Source: Bacteroides sp. (GTDB lineage Bacteria; Bacteroidota; Bacteroidia; Bacteroidales; Bacteroidaceae). Taken from it: DNA of 64,000 nucleotides. Under the pieces are notes generated by a model. It did no database searches. It had not been told where the DNA came from and saw nothing but the letters and a program-made list of their open reading frames with translations. The first letter of the stretch is position 1, and every line of letters begins with the position of its first letter. The stretch is taken from assembly GCA_023665805.1 (NCBI GenBank), contig JAMPDJ010000004.1, forward strand, positions 99,973 through 163,972. Direction: 5' to 3'. Positions 27,032 to 35,736 of this stretch are shown one piece after another. Made by a program: the position numbers and the translations under genes.

Positions 27032-28749
27032 AGATACTCAAGAACATAGCATGGATGGCGGCACTGGTGTTGCTGGGTGCCTGCGAGGTAAGTGACGACA
27101 TTCCATACCCCATAGTGTATGGACAGATTACGGAATTCGAAGTGGAAGGCCAGTGCAATGCCGATGGCGGCGCGGACTATTCCACATCAATAAACAGGGA
27201 CACACGCAAAGTGACCCTCTATGTCTGCGATACCGTTAACTTGGCAAACCTGCGCATTACCAGGTTGGGCGCGTCAGGAACAACGTACAATCCTGATGTC
27301 GACTATACGGATGCCCCTGTCGTTTTGCCCGACTCCACTGTCTGCGATGACTTTAGCCGTTTCCCCAAGAACGGCTTCAAGGAGCCTGCCAAAGGGCAGA
27401 ATACCAGCGTGGATTTCCGTAAGCCTGTGAGATTCACCGTGCATACATATCAGAACTATGAATGGACAGTGACTGTAAAGCAGGTAGTGAAGCGAGAAAT
27501 AGAGCTGGAAAACCAGATAGGCAATGCCGTGATAGACGACTTCCAACGCAATATCATTGTGTATGTCAGCCGGGCGCAGGATTTAAGAAAGATAAAGGTG
27601 AAAAAATTCACCATTGGCGGTGAACACGGAATTGTCCTTCCAGACCCCACGAACGAGGAAACCTACGATTTCTATAATTTGCGCCAGTTTGTGGTACAGA
27701 CCGGATGGGGAGAAATACAGACATGGAGCGTGCTTGTCTACCAGACAGATGCCGTAGTGGAGACCACGGCCAAGGCTTTTCCACGCAATACCAGCATGAC
27801 CATTTCGGGCAACAAGCCCAACGGCATCACTCCGGAGATAGAGTACCGCAGTGCCAACGAAAACACATGGCACACGGCACCCGTGGAGGACACAAACCTT
27901 ACGGCCACAACATATTCCGTCACGATCAACGACCTCAAACCGGCCACCAAATATATATACAAGGTAAAAGCCGGAAGCAGTTCAGTCAGTGAACAGGAAA
28001 TCACGACCATAGCCCTCCAACAGTTGCCCAATACCAGCTTAGACGACTGGTCCACAGACGCAAATACCTCCAAGCTTCTCTGCCCATGGGCCGCAGGCGA
28101 GACATCCTATTGGGACACCGGCAATCGCGGTGCCACCACCGTAGGCAACAGCAATTCCGTCCCAACAGATGACACAAGCACTGGGCGCGGAAAGGCGGCA
28201 TACCTGGAATCCAAATGGATAGTAATCAAGTTCGCAGCAGGCAACATCTTCACCGGCAAGTACCTGAAAACCGACGGCACCAACGGTATCTTAGGCTTTG
28301 GCCGTCCTTTCACCGCTTTCCCGACCAAGATGAGCTTCGACTACAAATATGCCACTTCCGAGATCAGCAGGGTCGGTGACGAGAACTTCCGCCACTTGAT
28401 GGGCCGTCCCGATTCGTGCAACATCTACATCGCCCTGTGGCACGTGGATGACGGCCAGGAAGAGGTATACCAAGGAGAGAGCTACCCGATAGTGATACGC
28501 ACCAAGCCCGGAGCCGAGCAGCACCTGTTCTCACCAGACGATTCCCGTGTCATAGCTTACGGACAGTTGACACAAGGCGACAACGTACCTGCATGGACAT
28601 CGGAAACAATAACCCTGAACTACAAGAGAACCGATGTGGCTCCCACGCACATATTGGTCGTGGCCTCGTCCAGCAAGTATGGAGACTACTTTACAGGTGG
28701 CGTAGGAAGTACCCTGACACTGGACAACATCAAACTGATATACGAATAA
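27028..28749 (+). CDS. PCMD-domain surface lipoprotein
   Basis: 573 aa. Lipobox LLGAC (Cys19) followed by EVSDDIP. Two Ig-like or DUF5018-like beta repeats (about 30-245: YNPDVDYTDAPVVLPDS, YEWTVTVKQ, WGEIQTWSVLVYQ) precede an FN3-like domain ending LKPATKYIYKVKAG (about 315) and a C-terminal PCMD domain (about 330-573) with AYLESKWIVIKFAAGNI and ASSSKYGDYFTGGVGS. The PCMD part is clearly related to that of the gene at 24208, but the N-terminal half has no DUF4493 module and no T-R-A motif. It is translationally coupled to the barrel gene by a 4-nt overlap. Confidence 0.78.
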   Translation: MKILKNIAWMAALVLLGACEVSDDIPYPIVYGQITEFEVEGQCNADGGADYSTSINRDTRKVTLYVCDTVNLANLRITRLGASGTTYNPDVDYTDAPVVLPDSTVCDDFSRFPKNGFKEPAKGQNTSVDFRKPVRFTVHTYQNYEWTVTVKQVVKREIELENQIGNAVIDDFQRNIIVYVSRAQDLRKIKVKKFTIGGEHGIVLPDPTNEETYDFYNLRQFVVQTGWGEIQTWSVLVYQTDAVVETTAKAFPRNTSMTISGNKPNGITPEIEYRSANENTWHTAPVEDTNLTATTYSVTINDLKPATKYIYKVKAGSSSVSEQEITTIALQQLPNTSLDDWSTDANTSKLLCPWAAGETSYWDTGNRGATTVGNSNSVPTDDTSTGRGKAAYLESKWIVIKFAAGNIFTGKYLKTDGTNGILGFGRPFTAFPTKMSFDYKYATSEISRVGDENFRHLMGRPDSCNIYIALWHVDDGQEEVYQGESYPIVIRTKPGAEQHLFSPDDSRVIAYGQLTQGDNVPAWTSETITLNYKRTDVAPTHILVVASSSKYGDYFTGGVGSTLTLDNIKLIYE

Positions 28750-28761
28750 TAGAATAGCAGT

Positions 28762-30573
28762 ATGCGAAATATCTTCAACACGACAATACTACTGACCACC
28801 CTGTTTCTCGCTATGGCATGCACAAGCGATGAACAGACAACCCTGCCAAACGGTACCATAAGGTTTGCCATAGGTCAGGCGGCAGATACAGGTGGCACAA
28901 CCGAAACGCGCGCCACACCAGCGGAGTTGGGCAAACCTTTGGCCGACAGGTTCACATTGACGATACAGCGCAACGGCAGTTCGCAACCCGTCTACAACGA
29001 CCGATTTGTAGAAAGCATGGACTTGTCCATAGGCTCCTACGACATCACTGCCCGTTGCGGAGAAGATGTGCCTATCGGGCGCGATGCACCTTATTATATA
29101 GGCACTGCACAGGCCACAATCGAGAAAGACAAGGCATCATCGGTGGTCATCCCATGTCGCGTGGCAAATGCATTGGTATCCGTGCATTTCGGTCGCGATG
29201 CCGAAGAAAAGGCACGATTCGACAATCACTTCACCGACTATGGGGTGAGAGTCAGACTTGGAGACCACTTCATGGCAATCACCCCCGGATGGGAGACAAG
29301 CAGCATCTATTTCCCGGCAGGCAGCAGTCCGGAACTTACATTCTACGGCACTTTGAAATCAGATGCCGGACGCCAAGTCGCATTCGTTCTCCAGTCCGAT
29401 GCTCTTCCTTCCGTATACCAGGCTGCGGAACACGGCATAGTGACACTGACCCTACCCGACCCCGAAAGTGCTCTCATAGTGGAAATAGGCAAGGCCGAGG
29501 TGGAAACCGTCACCATGGAGCAGAGCATTCCTGCATCGTGGTTGCCTATGCCACAAGCCGAAGCAAAGCACGTTTACGATAGCAACGGGCTGCTGGTTGG
29601 TACAGACGTTAGTTTATCCAATACCTATCCGGGTGCTACATGGAAAACCGTGATCACCAATGCCGATGCCACTGTGGTACGCACCGTTTCCGGCACCGGA
29701 GCACTGTCCTCCACCTACGATTCATCGATAGAATGGCCGTATTTGCGTGCAGGAGAATACACGGCAACATATTACATAATGCAGGATGACATGGAAAAGA
29801 AAATGGGCACACGCAACTTTTCCGTCCCCAGCCCAGAGCTTACATTGACTGTTGGCGGATACACCTCCTATACAAAATACCAGGAGGGAGACGTAGATGC
29901 GGCCAATGCCTGCAATGCCAACACGATATATGCTCCATCCGTGGTTTTCAATGTGAGTGATGCCTTGCTTGCAAAATACGCCTACACTTTCACCGGCACT
30001 TTTGCAGGCACGGAAGCACAGATAGCTGCAGGAAGCAACACCTATGCACCCGGAGACAAGACCGATGCGACAGCAAGCTTCACCCCGTACACACTCAGCG
30101 CCACCGCCTCGTTCGACGGTGTGACAGTACAGAACAGCCAGGACTTCTACATCACAGGCCTGCCGGTGAACTATACTCCGCCAACAGAAGAAACGGGATG
30201 GCAAGGCCACGGCAGCGCAGTGAACTTCAGCAGTACAGAGGTGAAGTTGGGCATGAATGCCGCCATAACCAACTACTATATCACAAACGACGGTTTTGCC
30301 GTACCCCAGGGCACGGTAGTGGCATTCTTCTATGACGTGGTAGTACGCGGTGGCGATTTGCTTCGTGGTACAAAGCTGACCCTATCACTGGGCAATGACA
30401 CATTCTTTGAGAAGCAGGAAAAATCCTTTGCCGGAAAGAATACCCCATATTCTGACACCAAGGTACAAGTCATCACTGCCAATGCATCGCAATTGAAGTG
30501 TAATTGCAATAATGGCGCAGGCCAGAATGCTTCCTACATCTATTCCCTTGACCTCAAATACGCCAAGCAATGA
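28762..30573 (+). CDS. DUF4493-type surface lipoprotein, large
   Basis: 603 aa. Lipobox LAMAC (Cys20) followed by TSDEQ. The N-terminal DUF4493 domain (about 30-255) carries TTETRATPAE with Arg50, DAPYYIGTAQATIEKD and SVVIPCRVANALVSVHF, and ends EQSIPASWLP. The remaining 350 residues are beta-rich with a FimA/FN3-like appearance (GTDVSLSNTYPGATWKTVI, GEYTATYYIMQDD) and are not recognised further. It lies 12 nt after the PCMD gene and overlaps the next start by 4 nt. Confidence 0.75.
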   Translation: MRNIFNTTILLTTLFLAMACTSDEQTTLPNGTIRFAIGQAADTGGTTETRATPAELGKPLADRFTLTIQRNGSSQPVYNDRFVESMDLSIGSYDITARCGEDVPIGRDAPYYIGTAQATIEKDKASSVVIPCRVANALVSVHFGRDAEEKARFDNHFTDYGVRVRLGDHFMAITPGWETSSIYFPAGSSPELTFYGTLKSDAGRQVAFVLQSDALPSVYQAAEHGIVTLTLPDPESALIVEIGKAEVETVTMEQSIPASWLPMPQAEAKHVYDSNGLLVGTDVSLSNTYPGATWKTVITNADATVVRTVSGTGALSSTYDSSIEWPYLRAGEYTATYYIMQDDMEKKMGTRNFSVPSPELTLTVGGYTSYTKYQEGDVDAANACNANTIYAPSVVFNVSDALLAKYAYTFTGTFAGTEAQIAAGSNTYAPGDKTDATASFTPYTLSATASFDGVTVQNSQDFYITGLPVNYTPPTEETGWQGHGSAVNFSSTEVKLGMNAAITNYYITNDGFAVPQGTVVAFFYDVVVRGGDLLRGTKLTLSLGNDTFFEKQEKSFAGKNTPYSDTKVQVITANASQLKCNCNNGAGQNASYIYSLDLKYAKQ

Positions 30574-31265
30574 ATAAAACCATATACCCTGCATTAGCCC
30601 TCGTCATGCTGGCGTCATGCCACCAAGGCGAATTGCCCCAGACCCCTACGGAGGAGTGCGTACTGGAGTTTGACAATGTACGTACCAACAGAGCACCGGC
30701 CATGACAGCTTCCATAGACCCGGACTTGGCTGTGAGCGTGCTGGATGCCGACGGACAGACGCGAGAACACTATGCTCCCGGAACCGTGCCGTCCAAGATA
30801 GTCCTAGAACCAGGCACCTTTACCGTTCAGGCTTATACCCCCAATACCCAGACGTGGCTCTCGGCCAATGACGGGCGCGGAGAAGCATGTTACTATGCCG
30901 AAACGACAGTGGAAATGCAAGCCGATGCCACGACCCGCCTGAAGATGTCCGTACCAATGGTCAACTATGCCGTGAGGCTGCAACTGCCCGAGCTGTTTGC
31001 CGAACTCTTTCCCGACTATACCTTCACACTTAGTGCAGGAAATCGCGAACTGGACCTGCGCGACGGGGAAACTGCATATTTCAACGAGACCGACGGAGCT
31101 TTCTCCTACTCCCTCACCGCCACCAACTCCGACGGACAGACGTTCTCTGCCACACCTGCCGTCTATAGCGATGTACGGAACGGGAAGATATACCACATAA
31201 GTTACTCTTACGACTATAGCTCACTTTTCGGCAGTGCGCACATTCAAATCCTTGAGGGAATGTAA
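30570..31265 (+). CDS. DUF4493-type surface lipoprotein, last gene of the operon
   Basis: 231 aa. Lipobox MLASC (Cys17). A first strand CVLEFDNV is followed by TNRAPAM with Arg41 and LAVSVLDADGQ. The body has ACYYAETTVEMQADATTRLKMSVPMVNYAVRLQ, matching the YY...T(T/A)...V...C/P...V pattern of its paralogues. It is the smallest member and resembles a single fimbrillin-sized subunit. A 25-bp perfect hairpin begins 16 nt after its stop. Confidence 0.75.
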   Translation: MNKTIYPALALVMLASCHQGELPQTPTEECVLEFDNVRTNRAPAMTASIDPDLAVSVLDADGQTREHYAPGTVPSKIVLEPGTFTVQAYTPNTQTWLSANDGRGEACYYAETTVEMQADATTRLKMSVPMVNYAVRLQLPELFAELFPDYTFTLSAGNRELDLRDGETAYFNETDGAFSYSLTATNSDGQTFSATPAVYSDVRNGKIYHISYSYDYSSLFGSAHIQILEGM

Positions 31266-31280
31266 CCAAGAGTATCTTTT

Positions 31281-31334
31281 GTCCTATAACAATGAATCTC
31301 GCAGAGTTGTCTGCGAGATTCATTGTTATAGGAC
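31281..31334. terminator. 25-bp perfect hairpin closing the DUF4493 operon
   Basis: Arms 31281-31305 and 31310-31334 are exact reverse complements with a GTTG loop. It lies between the end of the operon and the convergent protease gene (stop at 31418). It lacks a T tract, so it may end transcription in both directions or act as an RNA stabiliser. Confidence 0.75.
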
Positions 31335-31417
31335 GGCAACATCACTTTGGCCGTACCTGTTATCTTGCTCCCGATGGCTTACAGCCACTTCGAGAATGTT
31401 CCCTTGAAGCTTTATCG

Positions 31418-34400
31418 TCATTCACCTTTCGGTTTACTGTCAAAGTTGAGATTAAACACGCCTGTGGAAAGTCCCCAGGCATCACCGTCGGGACCGAAAG
31501 ACTCACGCTTTCCGTTGTTTGCCTTTGAGGTCAGGTCGCGCACGTCACCACCGTTCTGGTTGAAAGAGTAATAGAGCACCAGCATGCCATCCCTTTCAGC
31601 AGCGGATATGTCGGAGACCGGAGCATTGCAGCAAGCTTGCAGTGCAGTATCGTCCAATGCGGTTTTCCATACACGCAACTCGTCGATGACCGCGTTCATG
31701 GGACTATCCTGTCCACCTACACGCAACGATGGAGTGGCAGGCAGGGAAGCGACAACCTGTTTGTCACGCATCAATGTGTCGGAGTGGCAAAGTTCACCGT
31801 CGCGCAGGAAACATACCCGTCCGCCATCAAATGTAACTGCATAGTGATGCCAACTGCCTGCCAGTATAAAGCCTTTGCCGGAATTGACACTTGCGCTGTC
31901 GGCCGAGAAGGTGAGACGCCCATGCTTGTCGGCCGACATCTGCCATGTGCCCCTGGAGTGTCCCATGCCTGTTGTGCGGCCCTGCGTGGAAGCATTCATC
32001 CACCAGTCTACTGTCATCTGTTCAGAAGTACCTTCCCATAGCGGCTGCATTGTTGTAAGCGAAGCCTCGTCGCGACTGAAGTTAAGCCCGTTCTCGCTGT
32101 CTGCATTGCACACGACAAGCATCTGCTTCTCGGTTCGTGTCGTGGCCCCCTCAGCATTGGAGGCTGTCAGCGTTATGTCGTATACGCCAGGCGCGTCCAT
32201 CACCATTTCGTGTCTCTTGCCCTCAAGTTTCACACCCTGCCCACGAGAGTCAATCTGCCACTGCCACTTCGTGGGAGCAAAGCGGCTACGGTCGGTCAGC
32301 GTCACCTTGGTGCCTTTCTGCACGACACGCGCGGAAAGATCGAAATGCACCTCCGGGGCAACGTTCCTGACAGTCAGATTATAGCTGCTGCGGAAGCTCT
32401 TGCCGTTCTGCGGATTGGTAACTTTCAGCTTCACCTTATAGTCACCTGCCACCTCATAGGTGGCGGCAGCGTTTTGCGTGGCGGCAGTGGTCCTGTCTGC
32501 CCCTGGCATGCTCCAGCTGTAACGCCAGCCCGGCATGGGCGAAACAGGACTGAAGCTGATGCGCTCTCCGGCCCTGGCAATCTTGCCGACAGGAAGGAAA
32601 GAAGCGTCTCCATGTACAGGCATGATGTCAAACTGCTTCTCCACCACAATACTCCGGTTGTCAGCAGTCAGTCCCTGCAATCTGACAGTATGCCTCCCCG
32701 GTGCGGCAAACCGCAACGCCACCTTGTTGAGCGCAATGTCATGTAGGCCGGCATCCGGCGCATCCCACCTTAGGGAGGCTATGGCAGGAGAGGTTATGGC
32801 CTGCAGTTCAAACTGTCTGCCTGCATAGAATGCGGAATCGGAACACATGAAATCAAGACTGGCTTCACTCGAAGTCCCGAAAGTCCGGCCGCACGCAATC
32901 TCGCGATGAGCACCATAGGCATGCAACCTCGCATGATGTTCACCGGCAAAGTCGCGCCAGTAATCCGTGCTGTCCTTGGTGAAGACCTGCCCCTTGTAGT
33001 ATGCCAGCATAGACGATGGAATCCCGGCCTTCTCGAAACGGACATTCATCATATCGTTTATCTGCTGTCCGGTGCGCGCCTCTTTCCATATACGCAGTTC
33101 GGCCAGTTCACCGTCAAAAGCCCCACCCGGGTCCGTGGAGAATGCAAAGTTGCCAAATCCGCCTATGCCCTTGCGCGTCTTGCTGACAAGAGAACTTATC
33201 TCACGTCCGTTGACATACACGGTGAGGGTGTCCCGAGCAACAACGAAGGCAAAATGATACCATTGCCCCGGAGTGACGAGACCGGCCCGGGTGTCAATAC
33301 GGTTGTCACCGTCCCAGCCCGCAGTCAGCGCACCGTTGTCGTTGGCATGGATAAGGAAGTTCCCCCATCCGGCACCGGCCGCCTGGTTCCAACTGGTCCA
33401 TGTACGTGGCTTCAGCCAGTATTCGATTGTAGCAGTTTCGTGGCGTGTGCGGAACACGTCGGGCACAACCAGACCGCTTCTGTCCAGCTCAAGAGCCTGG
33501 AACTCCGGGCTTTCCATACCTGCAGGCCTACTTTCGGCCGTGCGGGCAGACAGTGCCGTGGCAATGGAATCGCCCCCCACGGGATAGGAGTACAGGGCAG
33601 CCACCGAGTATGCGTTCAAGCCATCCGCACAGGTATAGCTCCTTGCAGAGGCTGGCAGAGTGTCCGCAGGTGTACCGTCCTTATATAATATATAAGATAC
33701 AAGCTTGTAGTGTGTGGCCTGGGGAGCGTCCCACGCCAATGTATTGCCGACCGTGGAACGCATGTTTACAGGAGCAAAGAAAGGTTCGCCCTGCACCACG
33801 GCCGAAACCACGGTGCGTGCCCCGCCGCTCTTGACGGCGCGTGCCGTCCCGGTGAGCAACGGGGTCTCTATTCCCAGGCGATCGAACTCATAGTCAATCA
33901 CGGTACAATCATACAGCGTGCCCGAAGCAAAAGCCGTCGGCTTGCTCTCGATGATGAAGAAGTACTTAAGCGGACGGCGCGTGTCAAAGCCCGAAGAGAT
34001 GTCCGTCAGGTCGTAGCCGAACTCCATGGGTTCCGTGTGCATGTTTCCGTCGGCCCATTTGCCAAGCATCGGAGTGTAGGCCTCCATGCCCGCCTTGGCC
34101 TGTCCGGAGCGTCCGTCGCCGGCATACTTGAAGTGCTCCATTTCCACGGTTACATCCGGCTCATTGGCACTTAGGTCGGCCGAAATGCCCACTATCAGTT
34201 TCAGTTCGCTGCGGCTTCCGTAGTCCATGCGCAACCTGAGCGTACGCAACGGACGATAGTCCTTACGGACGTGGTAGAACTCGGGATGCCATGCTCCGCC
34301 TTCATGCTGCCTGACAGGAAATCCGTACTTGTATGGACAGTAGATGAAACCCTTGTTGGCCCAGCCGTTTCCCCATGAGTTGACAATAATCCATGCACCG

Positions 34401-35206
34401 CATTCGTCCTTGTCCTTCTCGCCATAAACATTGTTGCTGTCCAGGTCGAAGACTATACGGTCGTCATATCCCACGATGGTCAGGGCATGGTCCACACCGT
34501 CGCCCCAACGTGTGACGTATTTCATCCCCACCACTCCGGCAGCCTCGTTGCGTCCCTGGGGGTCGGCACCTATGGGAGCCTGCCGACAGGCACTGGCCAC
34601 GCCTATGCCGACGATGCCGCCGACATGGAAGTCAGTGTCCCCACCATGGTTCCAGAGCCAGTTCTTCACATACTCGCGTCCCTTTTCTGTGTCCACGCCG
34701 TAGGGAGAGAAAGAGTTGTGCGAGATGCGGTTGAACATGGCGGAGTACCACTTGTCATAGCCCTGCATCCACCCGAAGTCGGCCTGCGCGCAGTCCTGGT
34801 TTCCAAACACCTTGGAATAGGTCGTACCGCCATAGACCACGGAATTGGGCACTCCGTTAGCCATGGCCATTCCCTCCTTGCCGGAATTGCTGTTGGTGAG
34901 CAACCAGGTGAAGTGGGTAGGATAGACATTCTCCGGCAATGAAGCATCCGCGCCACGGAAGGCATTGATCTCGTGGGTGAACATGTAGCCTATGCGTGAA
35001 GCAGAACCGCACGAACCTCCGTCTTGGTTGAATACGGCCGGAAAGCAGCGGCTCTCGGCATTGTTGACATGGTTCGGACGTTGCCTCTGCAGCGAATCAG
35101 CGGATGGCAACATCGGTTTCAAAGTAGCGGCGGCCGCCACAGCCCGTACGGAGCAGCAGACGGCAAAGCACACTACGGTCAGGTTTATCATTCGTTTTGT
35201 GTCCAT
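31418..35206 (-). CDS. papain-like (C1) cysteine protease with LamG and PKD modules
   Basis: 1262 aa, secreted. The ATG at 35206 gives a signal peptide (MDTKRMINLTVVCFAVCCSVRAVAA); an upstream TTG is less likely. The catalytic domain covers about 45-335: FNQDGGSCGSASRIGYMF supplies the oxyanion Gln and nucleophile Cys, GVDHALTIVGYD the His and VNSWGNGW the Asn. The papain-type CW after the Cys is CG here. Then come a beta region, an FN3-like part (about 490-580), a LamG domain (about 600-760), two PKD-like domains (about 870-1050) and a second LamG (about 1060-1235). No type IX C-terminal signal is evident. Substrates are unknown. Confidence 0.82.
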   Translation of the reverse strand: MDTKRMINLTVVCFAVCCSVRAVAAAATLKPMLPSADSLQRQRPNHVNNAESRCFPAVFNQDGGSCGSASRIGYMFTHEINAFRGADASLPENVYPTHFTWLLTNSNSGKEGMAMANGVPNSVVYGGTTYSKVFGNQDCAQADFGWMQGYDKWYSAMFNRISHNSFSPYGVDTEKGREYVKNWLWNHGGDTDFHVGGIVGIGVASACRQAPIGADPQGRNEAAGVVGMKYVTRWGDGVDHALTIVGYDDRIVFDLDSNNVYGEKDKDECGAWIIVNSWGNGWANKGFIYCPYKYGFPVRQHEGGAWHPEFYHVRKDYRPLRTLRLRMDYGSRSELKLIVGISADLSANEPDVTVEMEHFKYAGDGRSGQAKAGMEAYTPMLGKWADGNMHTEPMEFGYDLTDISSGFDTRRPLKYFFIIESKPTAFASGTLYDCTVIDYEFDRLGIETPLLTGTARAVKSGGARTVVSAVVQGEPFFAPVNMRSTVGNTLAWDAPQATHYKLVSYILYKDGTPADTLPASARSYTCADGLNAYSVAALYSYPVGGDSIATALSARTAESRPAGMESPEFQALELDRSGLVVPDVFRTRHETATIEYWLKPRTWTSWNQAAGAGWGNFLIHANDNGALTAGWDGDNRIDTRAGLVTPGQWYHFAFVVARDTLTVYVNGREISSLVSKTRKGIGGFGNFAFSTDPGGAFDGELAELRIWKEARTGQQINDMMNVRFEKAGIPSSMLAYYKGQVFTKDSTDYWRDFAGEHHARLHAYGAHREIACGRTFGTSSEASLDFMCSDSAFYAGRQFELQAITSPAIASLRWDAPDAGLHDIALNKVALRFAAPGRHTVRLQGLTADNRSIVVEKQFDIMPVHGDASFLPVGKIARAGERISFSPVSPMPGWRYSWSMPGADRTTAATQNAAATYEVAGDYKVKLKVTNPQNGKSFRSSYNLTVRNVAPEVHFDLSARVVQKGTKVTLTDRSRFAPTKWQWQIDSRGQGVKLEGKRHEMVMDAPGVYDITLTASNAEGATTRTEKQMLVVCNADSENGLNFSRDEASLTTMQPLWEGTSEQMTVDWWMNASTQGRTTGMGHSRGTWQMSADKHGRLTFSADSASVNSGKGFILAGSWHHYAVTFDGGRVCFLRDGELCHSDTLMRDKQVVASLPATPSLRVGGQDSPMNAVIDELRVWKTALDDTALQACCNAPVSDISAAERDGMLVLYYSFNQNGGDVRDLTSKANNGKRESFGPDGDAWGLSTGVFNLNFDSKPKGE

Positions 35207-35237
35207 AATCTTGGTGGATTGCAATAAAAGGCAAGTG

Positions 35238-35269
35238 CAAATTTACAAAAATAATCCCGATAACCCAAG
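35238..35269 (-). promoter_or_regulatory. promoter of the protease gene
   Basis: On the minus strand: CTTG (35266-35269), exactly 20 nt, then TAAATTTG (35238-35245). The leader to the ATG at 35206 is about 25 nt. Confidence 0.65.
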
Positions 35270-35404
35270 TCCGGCCCCAACTGTTCCCTGTCTCTCGCAA
35301 TTCTTTACATTTTTTATGTACAAACCGGCATTTCCCCCAAAAGTGCATCAGGACCGGCAAGGTTTGTCAATTACCACATACGCATGACACCAGCGGAGCC
35401 CGGC

Positions 35405-35560
35405 CCCCCGACCATAGTATTGTCGGGGGTGTGACAATAGTATGGTCGTGAGTGTGATAATAATATTGTTGTGAGTGTGATAATAATATTGTTGTGAGTG
35501 TGACAATAGTATGGTTGGAGGCGCATCCATAGTATGGCCCGGGTACTGACAATACGGGAA
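35405..35560. repeat. 23-bp tandem repeat, six clear units
   Basis: ATAGTAT or ATAATAT cores recur at 35414, 35437, 35460, 35483, 35506 and 35529, each exactly 23 bp apart, with a degenerate seventh at 35552. Middle units read GTGTGATAATAATATTGTTG. The outer units are more G+C-rich than the inner two. It lies between asd and the protease promoter; no reading frame spans it sensibly because 23 is not a multiple of three. Confidence 0.88.
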
Positions 35561-35622
35561 CGACATGGCATCACCGGGGAGAAGACCCTTGCGCCTCCGC
35601 ATCCCAACATGCCATAATACGA

Positions 35623-35692
35623 AATCGACCATCAGGTTCCCTGACGTGCCCTCAAAAACAATTGCCGGCACTATCTGGCCTGATGGTCGATT
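35623..35692 (-). terminator. inverted repeat downstream of asd
   Basis: 14-bp perfect arms (35623-35636 and 35679-35692) separated by 42 nt, beginning 45 nt after the asd stop on the minus strand. The long loop is itself partly self-complementary. A terminator or 3' stabilising structure is likely but no T tract follows. Confidence 0.45.
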
Positions 35693-35736
35693 CCTAACAG
35701 CCGGATGTCAGCTAAACACCCCTGGCTTCGTGTTGC

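Noticed and set aside
35405..35560. The 23-bp repeats as a CRISPR array
   Set aside because: Units are contiguous with no unique spacers, and there are no cas genes nearby.
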